A stretch of 64,000 nt of DNA from assembly GCA_951230915.1 (NCBI GenBank), contig OX579637.1, forward strand, positions 3,596,001 to 3,660,000, written 5' to 3'. How positions within the stretch are numbered: position 1 is the first letter of the stretch; each line of letters starts with the position of its first letter. Shown here piece by piece: positions 34,706-47,471 of this stretch. A program made the position numbers and the translations under genes. The stretch comes from Antitrichia curtipendula. Taxonomy: Eukaryota; Streptophyta; Bryopsida; Hypnales; Leucodontaceae. The notes below the pieces were generated by a model. It did not search any database and was not told where the DNA came from. It saw only the letters and a list, made by a program, of their open reading frames with translations.

Positions 34706-37700
34706 TGTGAGCCCTCAAGTTAGCACTTGAAGCTCTGGATTTATTTTTCGCGATTTACTGTTAGTTTTTAGTGTTAATTCATGCAAAATAGCATGAATTA
34801 GTAGTTGAGAGGAGTTTGGTAGAAGTCCCTACCAGATTAGTGAGGAACCTTCCTAAATTTATGGAAAGCACAAAATACTATGCTTTTCTATGTTTATGTT
34901 TTAAGTTCAGTGTCTTAGAGTCCATATTAACGTATTAGAGAGATGTGAGGAAGTGAGAGTTAGCCAGTTCTAGTGTCTTGTCCATGTAACACTTGATATG
35001 TGAATACATGTGACATCCTGGCTAAAGTGCAAGAGTCTATATCAAGGTTTAGAAGTATCTCGATCCAATTCATGTAGAATATGGATTAGTTACATGAAGA
35101 CCTATAAATGTTGAAGAATATGAATTAGAATGCAAAGTAGAAGAAGGGCGAGGTGATTGGAGCTTACGGAAAGGTGCTTTTAGGGTAAAAGCATGCCAAG
35201 AGATCAACAGCGGAACTAATCATCCACAACAACCCCGGTACCAGAATAATTTTCCCCCCGGGCGGAAATTATTAAGGAATTGCTAAAATTAGCATCCTTA
35301 TTGGAGGTTTGATTTTGCCCTTGGCCTTTGGACACTTTCCAAAAGATTGCCCAAAAGTTTCGGGATTTTACAAAACTCCACGATGACTCCATGGGAAGTC
35401 AACCGCCTTTGAAACTGATGGTAATTTCTTAGAAATTACCCAGAGTGCGGTAAAATCTCACTAAAAATTAGATTAGAGTTTTATGTATTAGATGAGCGAC
35501 TTGTCAAGTTTGAAGACTTTCTGATAGTCAGAAGTACCCGAATCGGCAACGACATCAAATTTAACAAGAATTTACAACACGACGACGAATTGACCGGCGA
35601 GCCAGGAACTAGCGGTGTCCGAATGTCGCAAACAAGGAATGTTTTCTTACTATCACGAACCTTCCAAGCAACCCTAGCCAGTTAGTTTTCTCGGGAATTT
35701 CAAATTCCATTAGTTGGGATTTTGACTTTTCTTTAGAATTACCGTTAGTGGTTTTTACAAATATTTACAGCTTGGAAGAAGGGGGTAGGGGGTCCTCTAA
35801 TCTAATTGGGGTCTTCTGAACGCGATGGCGCAATCGGTTTTCAAATTGGAGTTTTTCCCTAAAAGATAGATAGGGTCAGCTCTTAGTTTGACTTTTTTAG
35901 AGTAATTTGTAGTAATTCGAGGTTAATTAACAAAATATCTTGGTGAAAATCGAAGATTGGATTAAGTTAAGATGTCAAATCTTTCCTTTAAAAGCCAATT
36001 TAGATTAAACTAAGAATATTTGGGATTGACCTAGGATTAAATTGCAAAATATCTAGGTTAGTTAGGGTTATTTTCATAAAATCTTTGGGGACAATCAAGG
36101 ATTTGATTTAGGCAAGATTTCAAGGCTAATTAAAGCCTCCAAGGAACTTGCTTGAGGACCTTCCTTCCTATTAAACAAAGATTAAATGCAAAATATCTCG
36201 TAGTAGTTTAGAATTTAGTTAGGTAGTTAGTTAAACGTTTTTTAACCGACAACTTACCGGGGAGGGCTTGGCTCGAGTATAAAAGGCCTCCCCTCGAGGT
36301 TGTCGGTACCCTCATTCTTATTTCCAAACCCTCATTTTTCTTGATACTAACATGTTGTCAGACCAAACCTTATTTTCATTTCCTTATTGTTGCTTTGCTG
36401 TGCTACCAACACGTTGTTGGAGCACTTTAAGCCAAAAATTGGCTAATTCCTTCTATTTCTTTGCATTTCTCGCTATTTCCCTTGCGTTTTGAAGGACTAG
36501 AGGGTCCCTTCAAAACCTATTGCTTTCTTGTTTGAATTTGGAGGTCAAAAACCCCAAAACTTGATTCTTTACCTAAATTACTTGAATACTAACAAATTGT
36601 GAGACGTGAACTGTACTTGGTACTAAAATACTTAAAGCGGCGAAGCTTGACTTTGCCAAAAGTATTTTAGACTAATTTCCCACTCAAAGTTCGTTGTATA
36701 ACGGAATTTGAGAATTTGGTCGCTAATGTTCGGTTAAACACTTTCATGTGTACCTCCTTTAGCGATTAAACGTTAACTGTGACTTGAAATTTTGGAAGAT
36801 TTGGTTTCTAATGTTCGGTTAAACACTGTCATGTGTACCTCCTTTAGAATCTAACTTTCAAAATACTTAAATTGGCTTAAGAAGCTCCGGTTGTCCTAGG
36901 GTTGCTCCCACACGGCAGAGCTTTGACTTTTGAAACTTGGAAACGGGTACTTGACACTTGAAATTATTCGATTTGACCTGGGGTTGCCCCCGCACGGCGA
37001 AGCTTTCACCTCAACAAAAGTTTACCTTGAAACTTGAGAGAATACTTGGGAAAAATCCTCGGGGTGCTGGCTATTTAAGCCAAAAACCTTCATCAAGTGG
37101 CTCCCTTTCTTCCGCTAGAATTTGCTCATTTGCTTTCTGCTTTCCTTGCCAAAGTTATGGATTTTATTTGATTGTTTAGCTTTTAGTTTAGTCGTTTTGC
37201 TAGTTATTAACCCAAAAAAAACAAAACATTTAGTTTAGTTGCTTTTCTTAGTTATTACCCCCAAGATCCATTAGTTAGAATTTGCTTGCTAGTTGCTTTA
37301 GAAAAACCATCCAAAAAGCCTCAAATTATTAGTTAGATCCCATAGAATTGCTTGCTTTAGTCATTATCCCCCCAAAACCCAAAAAACAATTAGTTAAGAG
37401 TTGCTTTGTTTTAGAAGTAGTCAAATCCCAAAAATTAGCTTAGTTGATCTCTTTCATTTTAATTAGTTTAGTTTTGTTGTTTTTTCTTTCCAGTTAACCA
37501 GTTAGTTAATAGAAATTAGAACCAGTCCAAAGATCAGAAAAGTAGCTAGATCACATCAGAACAAGGAGCCAACAAGGAGCCAAACCACATCAGGAGAAGA
37601 CAAATGGATCGAGGTCCCAAGGTGCTAATCGAGGTCTCAAACGTACGAGTGAAGTCCCGATTGAATTTGGGTCGAAATTGGACCATCGGGACTGAAAATT

Positions 37701-39939
37701 GGCCATTTGGTCTGTGTTTTTAATGCTTTGGGGTTTGGTTTGGTTGGCCAGGTCCTAACCAATAACGTCGCGCCACGTGGCAACAAGAAGTAGTGACTGG
37801 GCAGTACTCGAGGGAGCCAGGCCGTGAATGGAGGTGTTGGGAGAGTCCAGGCAAGGTGGGAACAGAAGACGATTAAGCCATCAAAGTCAGCTTGGAAACA
37901 ATTTGGTGAAGTCTAGGCCATCAAATCATTCACTTGTTGAACTAGAAAACTAAAATTATAATTTGCCATGTTCGCATACTAACTTGTGATTTTCTACATG
38001 CTAAGGTCCACAGCCATCTAACAACTAAACTGAATTAACTTTGATCTAATTTGATTGATTAGACATACACTACCAACTCAACAACCAAACTTTGAAGGAG
38101 ACAAGTGAAGTGAAGAAAACAAGTGAAGTTGGAAGTTGAAGAGACTTAGAAGTGACAATTAAGAAGAAGGAGGAGGTTAGATACTCTCGGAAGGAAGGTT
38201 GGAATTAAAAATCATTAAGGTAGTATCTCACTATTCATTTACTATTCAATTGGCATTGTTCTTTGTTTTGTTTGTTTTCCCTATTCATCTAACTATTCAC
38301 GTGGGCCTTGGTTTTGTTTTGTTGTGCTTTTACTATTCATCGATAGATTTGTTTTCATTATTTTAGCTTATTTTATTAGATTATTATTCATTTGGTTGAT
38401 TTTAGTTATTAATTAGGATTCCAAAGACAAATTAGTGTTGTTTTGTTGTTTGGGTTTTGTTTTATTAGGCCTAATAAGCCAAATAGATACAAACAAACAC
38501 CAAATAATATCTTGGAATATTTAACAAAATAACGATTAAACAATTGGCAATCGAATAAACTACTATTCATTGAAAACTTGGAAAAAATGAATTAAATTTA
38601 TCATTTAATTTAATTTCCTAAAATCAAAGGATTAGTTTTAAATTGCCAAAACTAACAAACTTGGACTTTTTAGATAGGTTTAGAAACAATAATACTAAGA
38701 TTTCTTCCAAATACATGAAAGACAATGGAGAATTTCGAGGAGACGATTATGATGGTGTTTTGCGATGATGGGACGATCGACATTCTCGATACTGAGGTAT
38801 GAATTTCAAAACTTTTCTTTTGTTTTCTCTTTTGCTTTCATTCTTTAAAAATTAGATTAGAAAACTAAAACTAACAAAATTAGGAATCCGATAGCTAGTT
38901 AGAATTTAAAATCATTGGAAAACCTTAAAAAACTTAACTATAACCGTGAAAGTAATAATTAGATTAACTTTGAGTGAATTTGGAAATCAAAATAGTAATT
39001 TCATCCAAAGGAATTTCAAAAGAAATCTAACGTAATTTAGGAATCTAGGAAATATTAGAATAATTGGGAAAATTAAACCCTAATTTATCCCTTAAATTCT
39101 ACACAAAACTTATTGAAACCGAATTCCATCCAACTGAGGGGAATTTTCATTCATTCATAAGTTTTTACCTAGAAGTCCAAAATTCTTACTTTTTACCATT
39201 ATAAGAAAGTAATTTATCACTTTACCCATAAAAACCATAAAACTATAGAAAATCACTAAAATTAGAATAATAACTTAGAATTAGGCTTAATTAAAGAACA
39301 ATTAGGAATATTCTCAAGGAACAACTAGGGAATCTTTGGAAACCATAATCTTTTAGAGAATCTTTTTAAGATTCCAAATCCACCTTTTACTTTTAAAACT
39401 ACTTTAATTTGAAAGGATAAAAGTGTGGATAAAGATTTGGCCTAAATTTGGATGAAAATTCCGAAACTAGGTTAAAATTAGGTTTTTCTCAAAATTCCAT
39501 TAGTTAGCTTAATCAACCTTTTAACCCTGAAATTTAGATTTATTTCACGTTATTTTGCTATTTTTAGTTGACGGATGAAGTTTTTAGGATAGAATTAGGG
39601 CCGGATTTCATCCACGCATAACTTTTGCTAGGAATATCAGAATCCAGCTTGCTTTACCATTTCGGAAAGGGCAAATTGTATTCTTTGATTTATATTAGGT
39701 AGAATTTTAGTTTATTTAGAAGTTTAATCACATTTAATTAACCCTTAACAACCTTTATTTCTTAACTATTAGTGTGTTTTGAAGCATTTAAATTAGGTAA
39801 AATCAACATAACAAAGTGTCCATTGCTTGGAAGGCCAAAGAACACTACGTTTAATTTCATCCCCTAGAAATTACTTTTCATGCCGCTAGAATCCGTGTGC
39901 ACGTTTTACCTCTGAAGGGGGGAGATTAAAACACTCACA
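34706..39939. mobile_element. 5.2-kb non-coding insertion with TG...CA ends and 5-bp TSD
   Basis: The left end is TGTGAGCCCTC and the right end is CACTCACA, so the terminal six bases are inverted. It is flanked by the 5-bp duplication GGCCA (34701-34705 and 39940-39944). Removing the element and one duplication copy makes the DUF7869 frame continuous (GWP-LMQY, matching GIP-VMKY of the intact copy), which proves the boundaries. TG...CA ends with a 5-bp duplication are typical of LTR retrotransposons, but I see no long terminal direct repeats and no gag/pol. Internal features: TATAAAA at 36278-36284; a ~38-bp direct repeat (36724 and 36811, TAATGTTCGGTTAAACACT); and an ATG exon-like frame at 38725-38796 ending in donor GTATGA. 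Confidence 0.85.
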
Positions 39940-41932
39940 GGCCATCCATTCGAGTCTTTGTAGAACTTGAACTGCTGGGCTTGTGAATGGCCCTGTAGAG
40001 AATCATCGCCTGTATGCAAGCATCCTTCCATGTATCGTTTAAAATCAGGAACCTCCTCGATGAGATGAGGAATTACGGCTTGTGTTTCGCAATCCATGAA
40101 GGACTTCATCAGCCTTGGAACTGTAAAGTAGTCATTTGTCTTCAACATGGTGCTCCAACGACCAAATAGAGCATCGATGTCTTCGTGAGTGTGTCCAACA
40201 ATGAGGAAATTGATGTATACCTCACGAAAAACGGCTCTGTATACAAAGAGAGAACAAAAGGCAAAAACCCACCGATTCTTGTTGTCCCCGGAGGCATTGT
40301 CGAGCTGCAGAGTCAATGTTGGAGGAAGACATTGAGGTTCAACCATTTCCTCGGAACGAGGAGGGAGGGATCCACACAAATCTTTGAGCCTTCTAATACA
40401 ACTTTGGACAATTTCGGAGTCAAATCATTTACAACAAGCAATTGACGTGACGAAAACCTTGGTTCAGACTCAAGATCTCGCAACAATTTTGCAAGAGAGC
40501 CTACAGTGTGGTTGGAGTCTGTCGGAAAGATGTCCAAGCCATAGTGCGCATATCTTACATCTCTATGACCGTGCGCAATCATGCCCGTAATAGCAACAGG
40601 CAACTTCATGAAAGAACCAGTCCCCTTGTTTTTATGAGAGTAACGGGGAGAAGTCGTCTTGGAGTGATCCATCTTGTCATGAATTATGGTTAAAACCTTT
40701 TCCGGATACTTCTCAGACATCAGACAGTTTGCATAATACAACTCCATGTGTGCCTGTTGTCCCGCTATGTGGGGCTTCAATTTCTTAGTCCACACTTCTT
40801 GAGCCCGTGAACATGGAGTGCAAGCGCTCCTTAGTTGCTTGAATTTATCACAAATCCCACAACGAGCAAAATTGTCACCATGAGCCTTTGGAGAGAATTC
40901 TGGAAAAGATCGACGCCGAATGTTGCTTAAGCCGCTTGCTGAAATATTTTGCAATTGAAACATCGAATTGACGTTGTTGATCTCCGGCAAGGCATCTCTC
41001 CACCGAAATGATGAAGGCAAGACTATGGATGGAACTTTCTCTCCAGACTACAATGTCTTTAATTTGTGAGGCATTTGATCTGCATTCCTCTCGAGATGCA
41101 ATCGAAGTGTGGCCGTTGCTTGTACAGTATGTGTCCGTGGTTTCTTCAACCCAAGATTACCATGGTGCTCCGGTTGCACATCATCTTTTGACATATCCTT
41201 GTATCTGTAGAAGGTTGCTCTCGAAACTCTATGGATGATGGACCAAGCATTCGGGCAAACTTCATGATGAGACAAAGTGATCATATCTTTTCCATTGGCA
41301 TCAAGGTGGATTTGTTTGTGCACGTCAAGCAGACGCGATTTACGTAATTTCACTCCACCATCCACATGAATTAGAGACCGAATAGCTTGAATCTGTCCAC
41401 GCGGAAATGGTTGCAAGCAGTTCTTCGGGCAACAAATCTCCGAAGACACCTCAGCGATTGTTTGCGGGGTGAGGAGAGTTTCTTTCTTTGGAGGTTTGGT
41501 TGGTTCATTCCTCTCCCGAGAGGTCTCGTATGAACGAACTCCAGCTCGAATGCGGGAATTAGATGCATGGACTGCGGCCGTGAAGATATAGGTTTGATCA
41601 TGGTCATACAAGCTGGCACCGTCGAGATAGACCCTTGAAATCGGCCAGGAGTGCATTGACCACATCCACGTTGATGGAACTTCGGCCTCACTCAAAGATT
41701 TTGCGATCTGAATTGCGACCCGATCATCTCCGAGCGGTCTCTCGTCCATGTCAATGACGAGGTCCACATCCACGCTATGGCAAATTCCCTTAGCGACCTC
41801 CACTCCATCTTTATTTATAAGTGTAACGCCCTTAGTGTACCAAAAAGTACGAGGAACACCCTCACAAGGTGCCACACCCGAAGGCAAGGCTGGAACCGGA
41901 ACCGAATACTTGTTCGTAATAGGATCATCCAT
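39940..41932 (-). pseudogene. DUF7869 copy 2, N-terminal part
   Basis: Starts MDDPITNKYSV at 41932. It carries IPRxFW-like VPRTFWYTKG, GICHSVDVDLV, CCPKNCLQPFPRGQIQA, NFARCGICDK, IIHDKMDHSKT, QLDNASGDNKNRW and IVGHTHEDIDALFGRWS, then runs into the insertion after DSNGWP. There is one TAG (41048-41050) and one frameshift between ~40313 and 40379, just before the QLDNASGDNKNR motif. With the part at 33872-34705 the length is about 940 codons, equal to the intact copy. It is more diverged from copies 1 and 3 than they are from each other, in line with its different palindrome family. Confidence 0.85.
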
Positions 41933-41965
41933 TTTGCAACATTAAGAACATACATCAGTTATACC

Positions 41966-43563
41966 CTAAGAAAACATAATCCATTCGTTCCCACCAAACA
42001 TTCCATATAAATTATATCCTCGAGTCGAGGATAAACTATTGAAAATAATTCATACACATGTAACCAACTTTACGAATGTGGTTTATAACCTTGGAGATTA
42101 AGTAAACGACCTCTACAAACAGACCAAAAAATTAATTCCATACTCATAATGATTCAAATTAAATTCTACATCTGCAAGAGCATTAGAAAAACGAATTTAG
42201 AGACTCGCTAGAATTTTGTTACCATTTAATGATTATTCAACTATCCAAGGATAAATAAGATAGGAAGTAAGTATTTCTGTTGTATTAACCTAACAGAGTC
42301 CATATAAAAAATAAAAACTTAAATTTGTAACTCCTACGACATCAAGGACTTTAACGAAATTAGCCTTGAGTTGAGGATAATACTATTGATCCAATTCTAT
42401 AAAGATCAGCAAAACGATACAGTCCAGAACAATCATCTATTAGTGACAAAATAATTTTGCAATCTCCTCAATTGTCATACTATTATTGTGTATAAAATCA
42501 ACACAATTGAATATTTGACAATGATGCCATATTGAAGAAATTTATCATACCAGTGACTGAACCTGAATATCGTTTACCTCGACACGAGGATAAAAGAGAC
42601 AACAAGATTCACAAGACAAATTACCAAATAATAAGGTTGTTCAGTTCTATCATACCCGATCTATTATACTCATTCAGGAACAATGATGCCAAAATGTACT
42701 GAGAATGTATCATTGAGTTAGGAGTAATTGTTCGTTAAGGTGTAAGATTCTACATGTACCACTACAAAAAATAACCAACCTAATTAACCTCGGGTCGAGC
42801 ATAATATAATACATAATTCATAATATAGTTATATCCATAATATAATATAATATAATTTATCCTCGTATTGAGGATAATGTAACTACGATAGAATCAATGC
42901 GCTATGACCATTCCGATAAATTTACTTACTTGTGCTTATCCCATTGTAAATATTTCGTTGTAATTATTTTGATGTAGATAGTCCGTGGAGATATAACTAT
43001 TTCAATATGTAATTATCCTCGAGTTGAGGATAACATGTATAGACCAAATGGTGTCCGTCCCTGTACATTACTGAGCTAAATAAAATAATACATATACCCC
43101 TACGCAAGGATGGTAAATGTACACAGAAGAACACTATAAGAAAAACATATATTATCCTCGACCCGAAGATAACCAGAGACAGTAGTCACATATCCTATTC
43201 CGTGCCTGATAACTGATATGCCATAATTTAATTCAATATTGCTTCAGTATCCTCGACCCGAGGGTAATCAATTCACATGATGAATGCAATAGTCCCGTAG
43301 TAAGCGGCGGTATTATCGGCGAGCACAGATCCGTGTAATCCACTGACTGACACGAGACTAAATAAATTTCAATACTGAATAGCATCAATCATGGAGAAAA
43401 AACGGAATGAGACAGAGAAGTTCATGTCAACAAATACATTAAATAAACTGTGGAAGAAACTAGATCCCATCTAGTAAGTACCAAAGAAAAGAACAAAGGT
43501 GAGTAGAAGGTGAGAGAAATGAATGATCACAAAAAACGGAGAAAAGGAGAATAATGTCAATAC
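41966..43563 (-). other. Predicted leader intron of DUF7869 copy 2
   Basis: Donor AAG/GTATTG at 43564/43563 and acceptor TTTTCTTAG/GG at 41966/41965, 33 nt before the ATG. It contains palindrome array C. The upstream exon (about 43564-43930) has no long frame in the right context and would be leader. Predicted from splice consensus only. Confidence 0.45.
42014..43267. repeat. Palindrome array C (TTATCCT arms)
   Basis: Sites starting at 42014, 42360, 42573, 42784, 42857, 43013, 43152 and 43247. Full sites have arms TTATCCTCGA and TCGAGGATAA around one base; several are partly decayed (TCGGGTCGAG, TCGACCCGAAG, TCGTATTGAGG centres). Spacing is irregular; several gaps are near multiples of 70 bp. 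The array sits between the leader exon and start codon of DUF7869 copy 2. Confidence 0.9.
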
Positions 43564-43930
43564 CTTACATGGCAACAATGATCGCAAAACTGCACGTCCT
43601 CACAGAGACCCAGAATGCAGAGTGCAAGCAAAAACGAAATAACTATCGCTCCACAAGTACTCTTTGCAGTTCGGTCCGTAAGAATGCAATCCTTCTAAAC
43701 AGTTCTACGCTTTTGTCTAATCTTGACCAGACTCGCCACGAAATCGCAACACTTAAAATTGCAACACATGAAATCGCAACACCTCTAGCGCAAGAAACTA
43801 ATACCAAGTCCGGCTTGTCCAAGAACAGTACAAAAAATAATGAACAACTTGACAGAATGTGAGAGAGAGAGATGGAAGGCGGGAAGAATGAGCGGGAAGG
43901 AAAAATTTGCGTGACGGCAATTTCCTTTTT

Positions 43931-44351
43931 TAGAATCTCAGGCACTTTTGTCTTTTTCGTAACGCATAAATTGTCGAGGAGATGTAAACATTCCTATGGC
44001 TATTAAAAGTCATCAACGACTCTTCACTAAATGGCTGCTATCACTACCGTTCCGGAATTTCCTATTCTTAATGACAGATCATGTAAATAGAATTTCTTGT
44101 TGAAGTTCAAAAATGCTCTAAGTCAATGCAGAATGTTCATCAAAAATCCCCTGACTCACCTCCGTGGCTTTGCTGTCTTGTATTGTGGGTTTCTATGAAG
44201 TAATGGCTTGCTCCATTTGCTAAAAAAATGATTCTACGGGTGCCAAAAAAATTCATACCCCTGTAGTGTGTCCAGAAAATGGGAATTGCACTAGTTAGAC
44301 ATTTTGCAATTCTAAAAATCATCAGTCCAACTAAACTTGTACCTGTCTGAG
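43931..44351. other. Spacer between element and acidic gene
   Basis: No gene seen. It would contain the promoter of DUF7869 copy 2 and the first intron of the acidic gene, which starts at donor GTACAAG after 44352. Confidence 0.35.
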
Positions 44352-44827
44352 TCGTAATTGGAATCCGAGTCCCAATTCCAATCGAAGAAACCATGGTGAA
44401 CCACATTCTCGTCTACCTCTCCATCTTCCTCCTTGTCCGCATTGTTGGTGTCGCCTTCTAGATTGAAATATTTCATGTTTATATCGCACTCCTATGTAAG
44501 TGGGTCCTCCTCCTCGTTGATAGCATCTTCGTTCTCGGATTTGTCTTGTTCCACTGGGACATCCAAAATTAGCGTATCCTTATCTTCGTCAGTGTCATCT
44601 TCATGGTTGGATTCCTCTAACTCTAAATCGGATTCCCATAAAAAGGAACCTTCGCTACTTGTGTACAGCTCATCACTCGTGTTGGATGAATTCTTAGAAA
44701 TGGAGGAAGAAGGAGTTGAAAATGCAGCTTCAAACTTCCTTTTCTTCTTCCTCACGTCTCTCGGGCTAGGCGTTGCTTCAGTCACATTCAAATAGCAGCT
44801 AGTATCATCACTCTCAAATCCAGCCAT
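44352..44827 (-). pseudogene. Acidic first exon of an unknown gene, in-frame TAG
   Basis: Starts MAGFESDDTSC at 44827. Basic patch RKKKRKFE, then a strongly acidic Ser/Glu/Asp run (ESNHEDDTDEDKD, SENEDAINEEEDP). An in-frame TAG occurs at 44492-44494, after which the same frame continues acidic (DKEEDGEVDENV, SDSNYDSD) to a good donor CAG/GTACAAG. It could be the nuclear acidic N-terminus of a transposon or chromatin-related gene; no domain is recognised. Confidence 0.45.
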
Positions 44828-46319
44828 TACTCACTCCTTGCACATACATTAAGAAGCTAGGCTAAGGCTACTCACACCTTTTTCGACAACCTTTATAGAA
44901 CTCAATGGACGTTTACTCTATACAAAGACAAGTTTTGCAACTCTCTCTCTCACCAAAACGAGTCACTACAAAGTAAATGCAGATTAACTCAGAGATTAGA
45001 GGTCTTCAAGAGCTGTTTAAGTTGGTGTTTATACTCAAGTATGTTTAATTGAAATCATTGTATATTAGTGAAATTCAAATTTCAAGTAGTACTGGATATA
45101 CGCAGTCATGATGATTTTGAGGTTTTAGGCTCTTGCCTTTCAATTTCATTTTCTAGAACTTGAGTTTCAACACGAGTCATTATTGCCTTGTTGTCATCAC
45201 CTAAACCCTAAATTGAGTTTAAAGAACGATTTTGTACACCTAATTACAAATGTGTGTTTTCTTCCTTTGCAACTTTTGTTATAAGAACTTGGTCTAGGAT
45301 TTCCTTCATGGATTAATAATTTCCAGAAATTTTTTCTATATTAATAGTAACAAAGTTATTTGAATAGTTTCCATTCTTTCCAAAATGTAACATATTTCCT
45401 AAAAATAAATGTGCAAATTTTTTTAGTAAATTCTATAAGGGCAAAAAGAATTACATATTAAATAAATATATAACAAATGCGTGTCATACAATTCCTAATG
45501 AAAAAAAAAATGCCAAGACAAAAGAGATTAGGAAAAAACAACGAACACATTAGTGTATCTTCGAAGACCACATCCATAGTCCATTAGTCATTATACATTA
45601 TTTTGAAAAGCTGGCATTGAATATGCTCACATCAAAACGTAAAGGAATGTTTTAAAAATTTGCAACTTCTACATTTTTTTGGCTTGTACCACTTTAAAGG
45701 ATTTTAAAGATTTTTTTATAAAATTAAAAATGTATCCATTTTCTTTAAGGGGTTAGCAAAACATCATGATTTGCTGCAATAATCAATTACGTTTTTAAAG
45801 CATCATAGCAAATTATAACCATTATAATAGCTCAAAGCATCATTATTACTTATTCTTACAAGAAGAGAATTTAATCATTATAGCTCAACTTAAGCATCAC
45901 AATTATTTATTCTTCTAGGAAGAGGACTAGAGCATTATGGCTCCTACAAATGAAAGCCATATATATAACATCATTAATCTCATAAACATATTGTCTACTA
46001 GATTAATCAAAAAAAAAATCTTCATTATAAACTAGGTAACCTCAATCCATAAAATAAGCCTTTCCAACCAAAACTTATGATTGTGTAAATAAAAATTATT
46101 TACACACTGCCGAATTATATTGTGAGTTCACTGTATATTTGTACTTCTAGTAAGTAACCAATTTGATTAAATAAAAATTAAAGTTATCTGCAACTTTCCA
46201 AAAAATGAAAGTGGGAATATAAAGGATTCAAATAAAATGAATGGTTCAATTGAAATACTATATCCCCCATGTTTCATTCCCAATCATTTTGAAATCATAA
46301 TGATCATAAATTTAAAACA
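44828..46319. other. AT-rich DNA, no gene seen
   Basis: Contains short direct repeats of a ATTATAGCTCAA/AGCATCA type near 45840-45940, but no gene or known element. Confidence 0.4.
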
Positions 46320-47471
46320 AACAATTATTCTTTGCATTACATTCAAATCCATAGCTGCTTTTCATTTTCCTTAACTTCTAAAGTAATTTTAAAGAAATGG
46401 GACCTCACAGTATTTTAGGGAACTCCAATCTCATGAGTTATAAAGGAATTATAATTAATGTAGAAGTTAAAAAATACTCTTTGCAATAATTTCAAATCTA
46501 CGACCACATTAAACTCATCACTTATTCTTTTTAATCTCTTATGTAATTTAAAAATAATGAGACCTGCCCTGTATTTTAAGGAACTCATCTCATAAGTCAT
46601 AAATAATTGCACGTCTGTATGTTAAAAGTTGAAAATACTCTTTCCATTAAATTGCATCCATAGTTGCATTCAATACATCACCGTTCTTTCATATTTGCAA
46701 TGCAATCTAACAAAATTGAGGCCCGCCCTGTAAATTAAGGAACTCCAATTCCATGTAACAGCCAAAAAATAAGTACATCTGGGTGTCTTAAAAATACGTG
46801 GAAATTGAAAGTATTCATCAATATACATTCAAATGCATATCCACATTCAACTCCCCACACATTTTTTTTAATTTGTAATCAAACCCAAAATGAATGGGCC
46901 TAGAACGTATTTTAGAAAATGACAAATGCATGAGTCAATAAATAAGTGCACGTTACAAATTTAAAAAAATGTACAAGTTGGAAATACTCTTTCCATTACT
47001 TTCAAATCCATGGCCGCATTCAACTCACCACCCATTTTGTTTAATTTGTAACGAAACCCAAAATTAATGGTCCAACCCTGTATTTTAGAGAATGACAAAA
47101 GCATGAGTCGATAAATAAGTGCACGTTACAAAGTTAAGAAAAATGTACAAGTTGGAAATATTCTTTCCATTACTTTCAAATCCATGGCCGCATTCAACTC
47201 ACTACCCGTTTTGTTTAATTTGTAAAGAAACCCAAAAAGAAAGGGCCTGGCCCGTGTTATAGAGAATGACAAATGCATGAGTCAATAAATAAGTGCACGT
47301 TACAAATTTAAAAAAATGTACAAGTTGGAAATACTCTTTCCATTACTTTCAAATCCATGGCCGCAAACAACTCCACACCCATTTTGTTTAATTTGTACCG
47401 GAACCCCAAAAGAATGAGCCTGGCCCGTATTTCAGAGAATGACAAATGCATGAGTTATATAACATAACGTG
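46320..47471 (-). repeat. ~173-bp satellite, inverted arm
   Basis: Monomers run in the opposite orientation to the main arm (for example ACAAGTTGGAAATACTC then CCATGGCCGCATTCAACTC). They are well conserved near 47000-47460 and increasingly diverged towards 46320, where they are barely recognisable. This is the usual picture at the edge of a satellite array. Confidence 0.85.

Noticed and set aside
34706..39939. Ordinary LTR retrotransposon
   Set aside because: Ends and target duplication fit, but I found no matching terminal repeats, primer-binding site or pol genes.
39940..41932. A 5.2-kb intron in DUF7869 copy 2 (donor-like GTGAGT at the junction)
   Set aside because: The perfect GGCCA duplication and exact frame continuity after removing one copy show an insertion; the GTGAGT is simply the element's end read on the minus strand.
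43554..43945. Overlapping ~100-codon frames on both strands
   Set aside because: No domain or homologous partner; the region fits a non-coding leader exon of DUF7869 copy 2.
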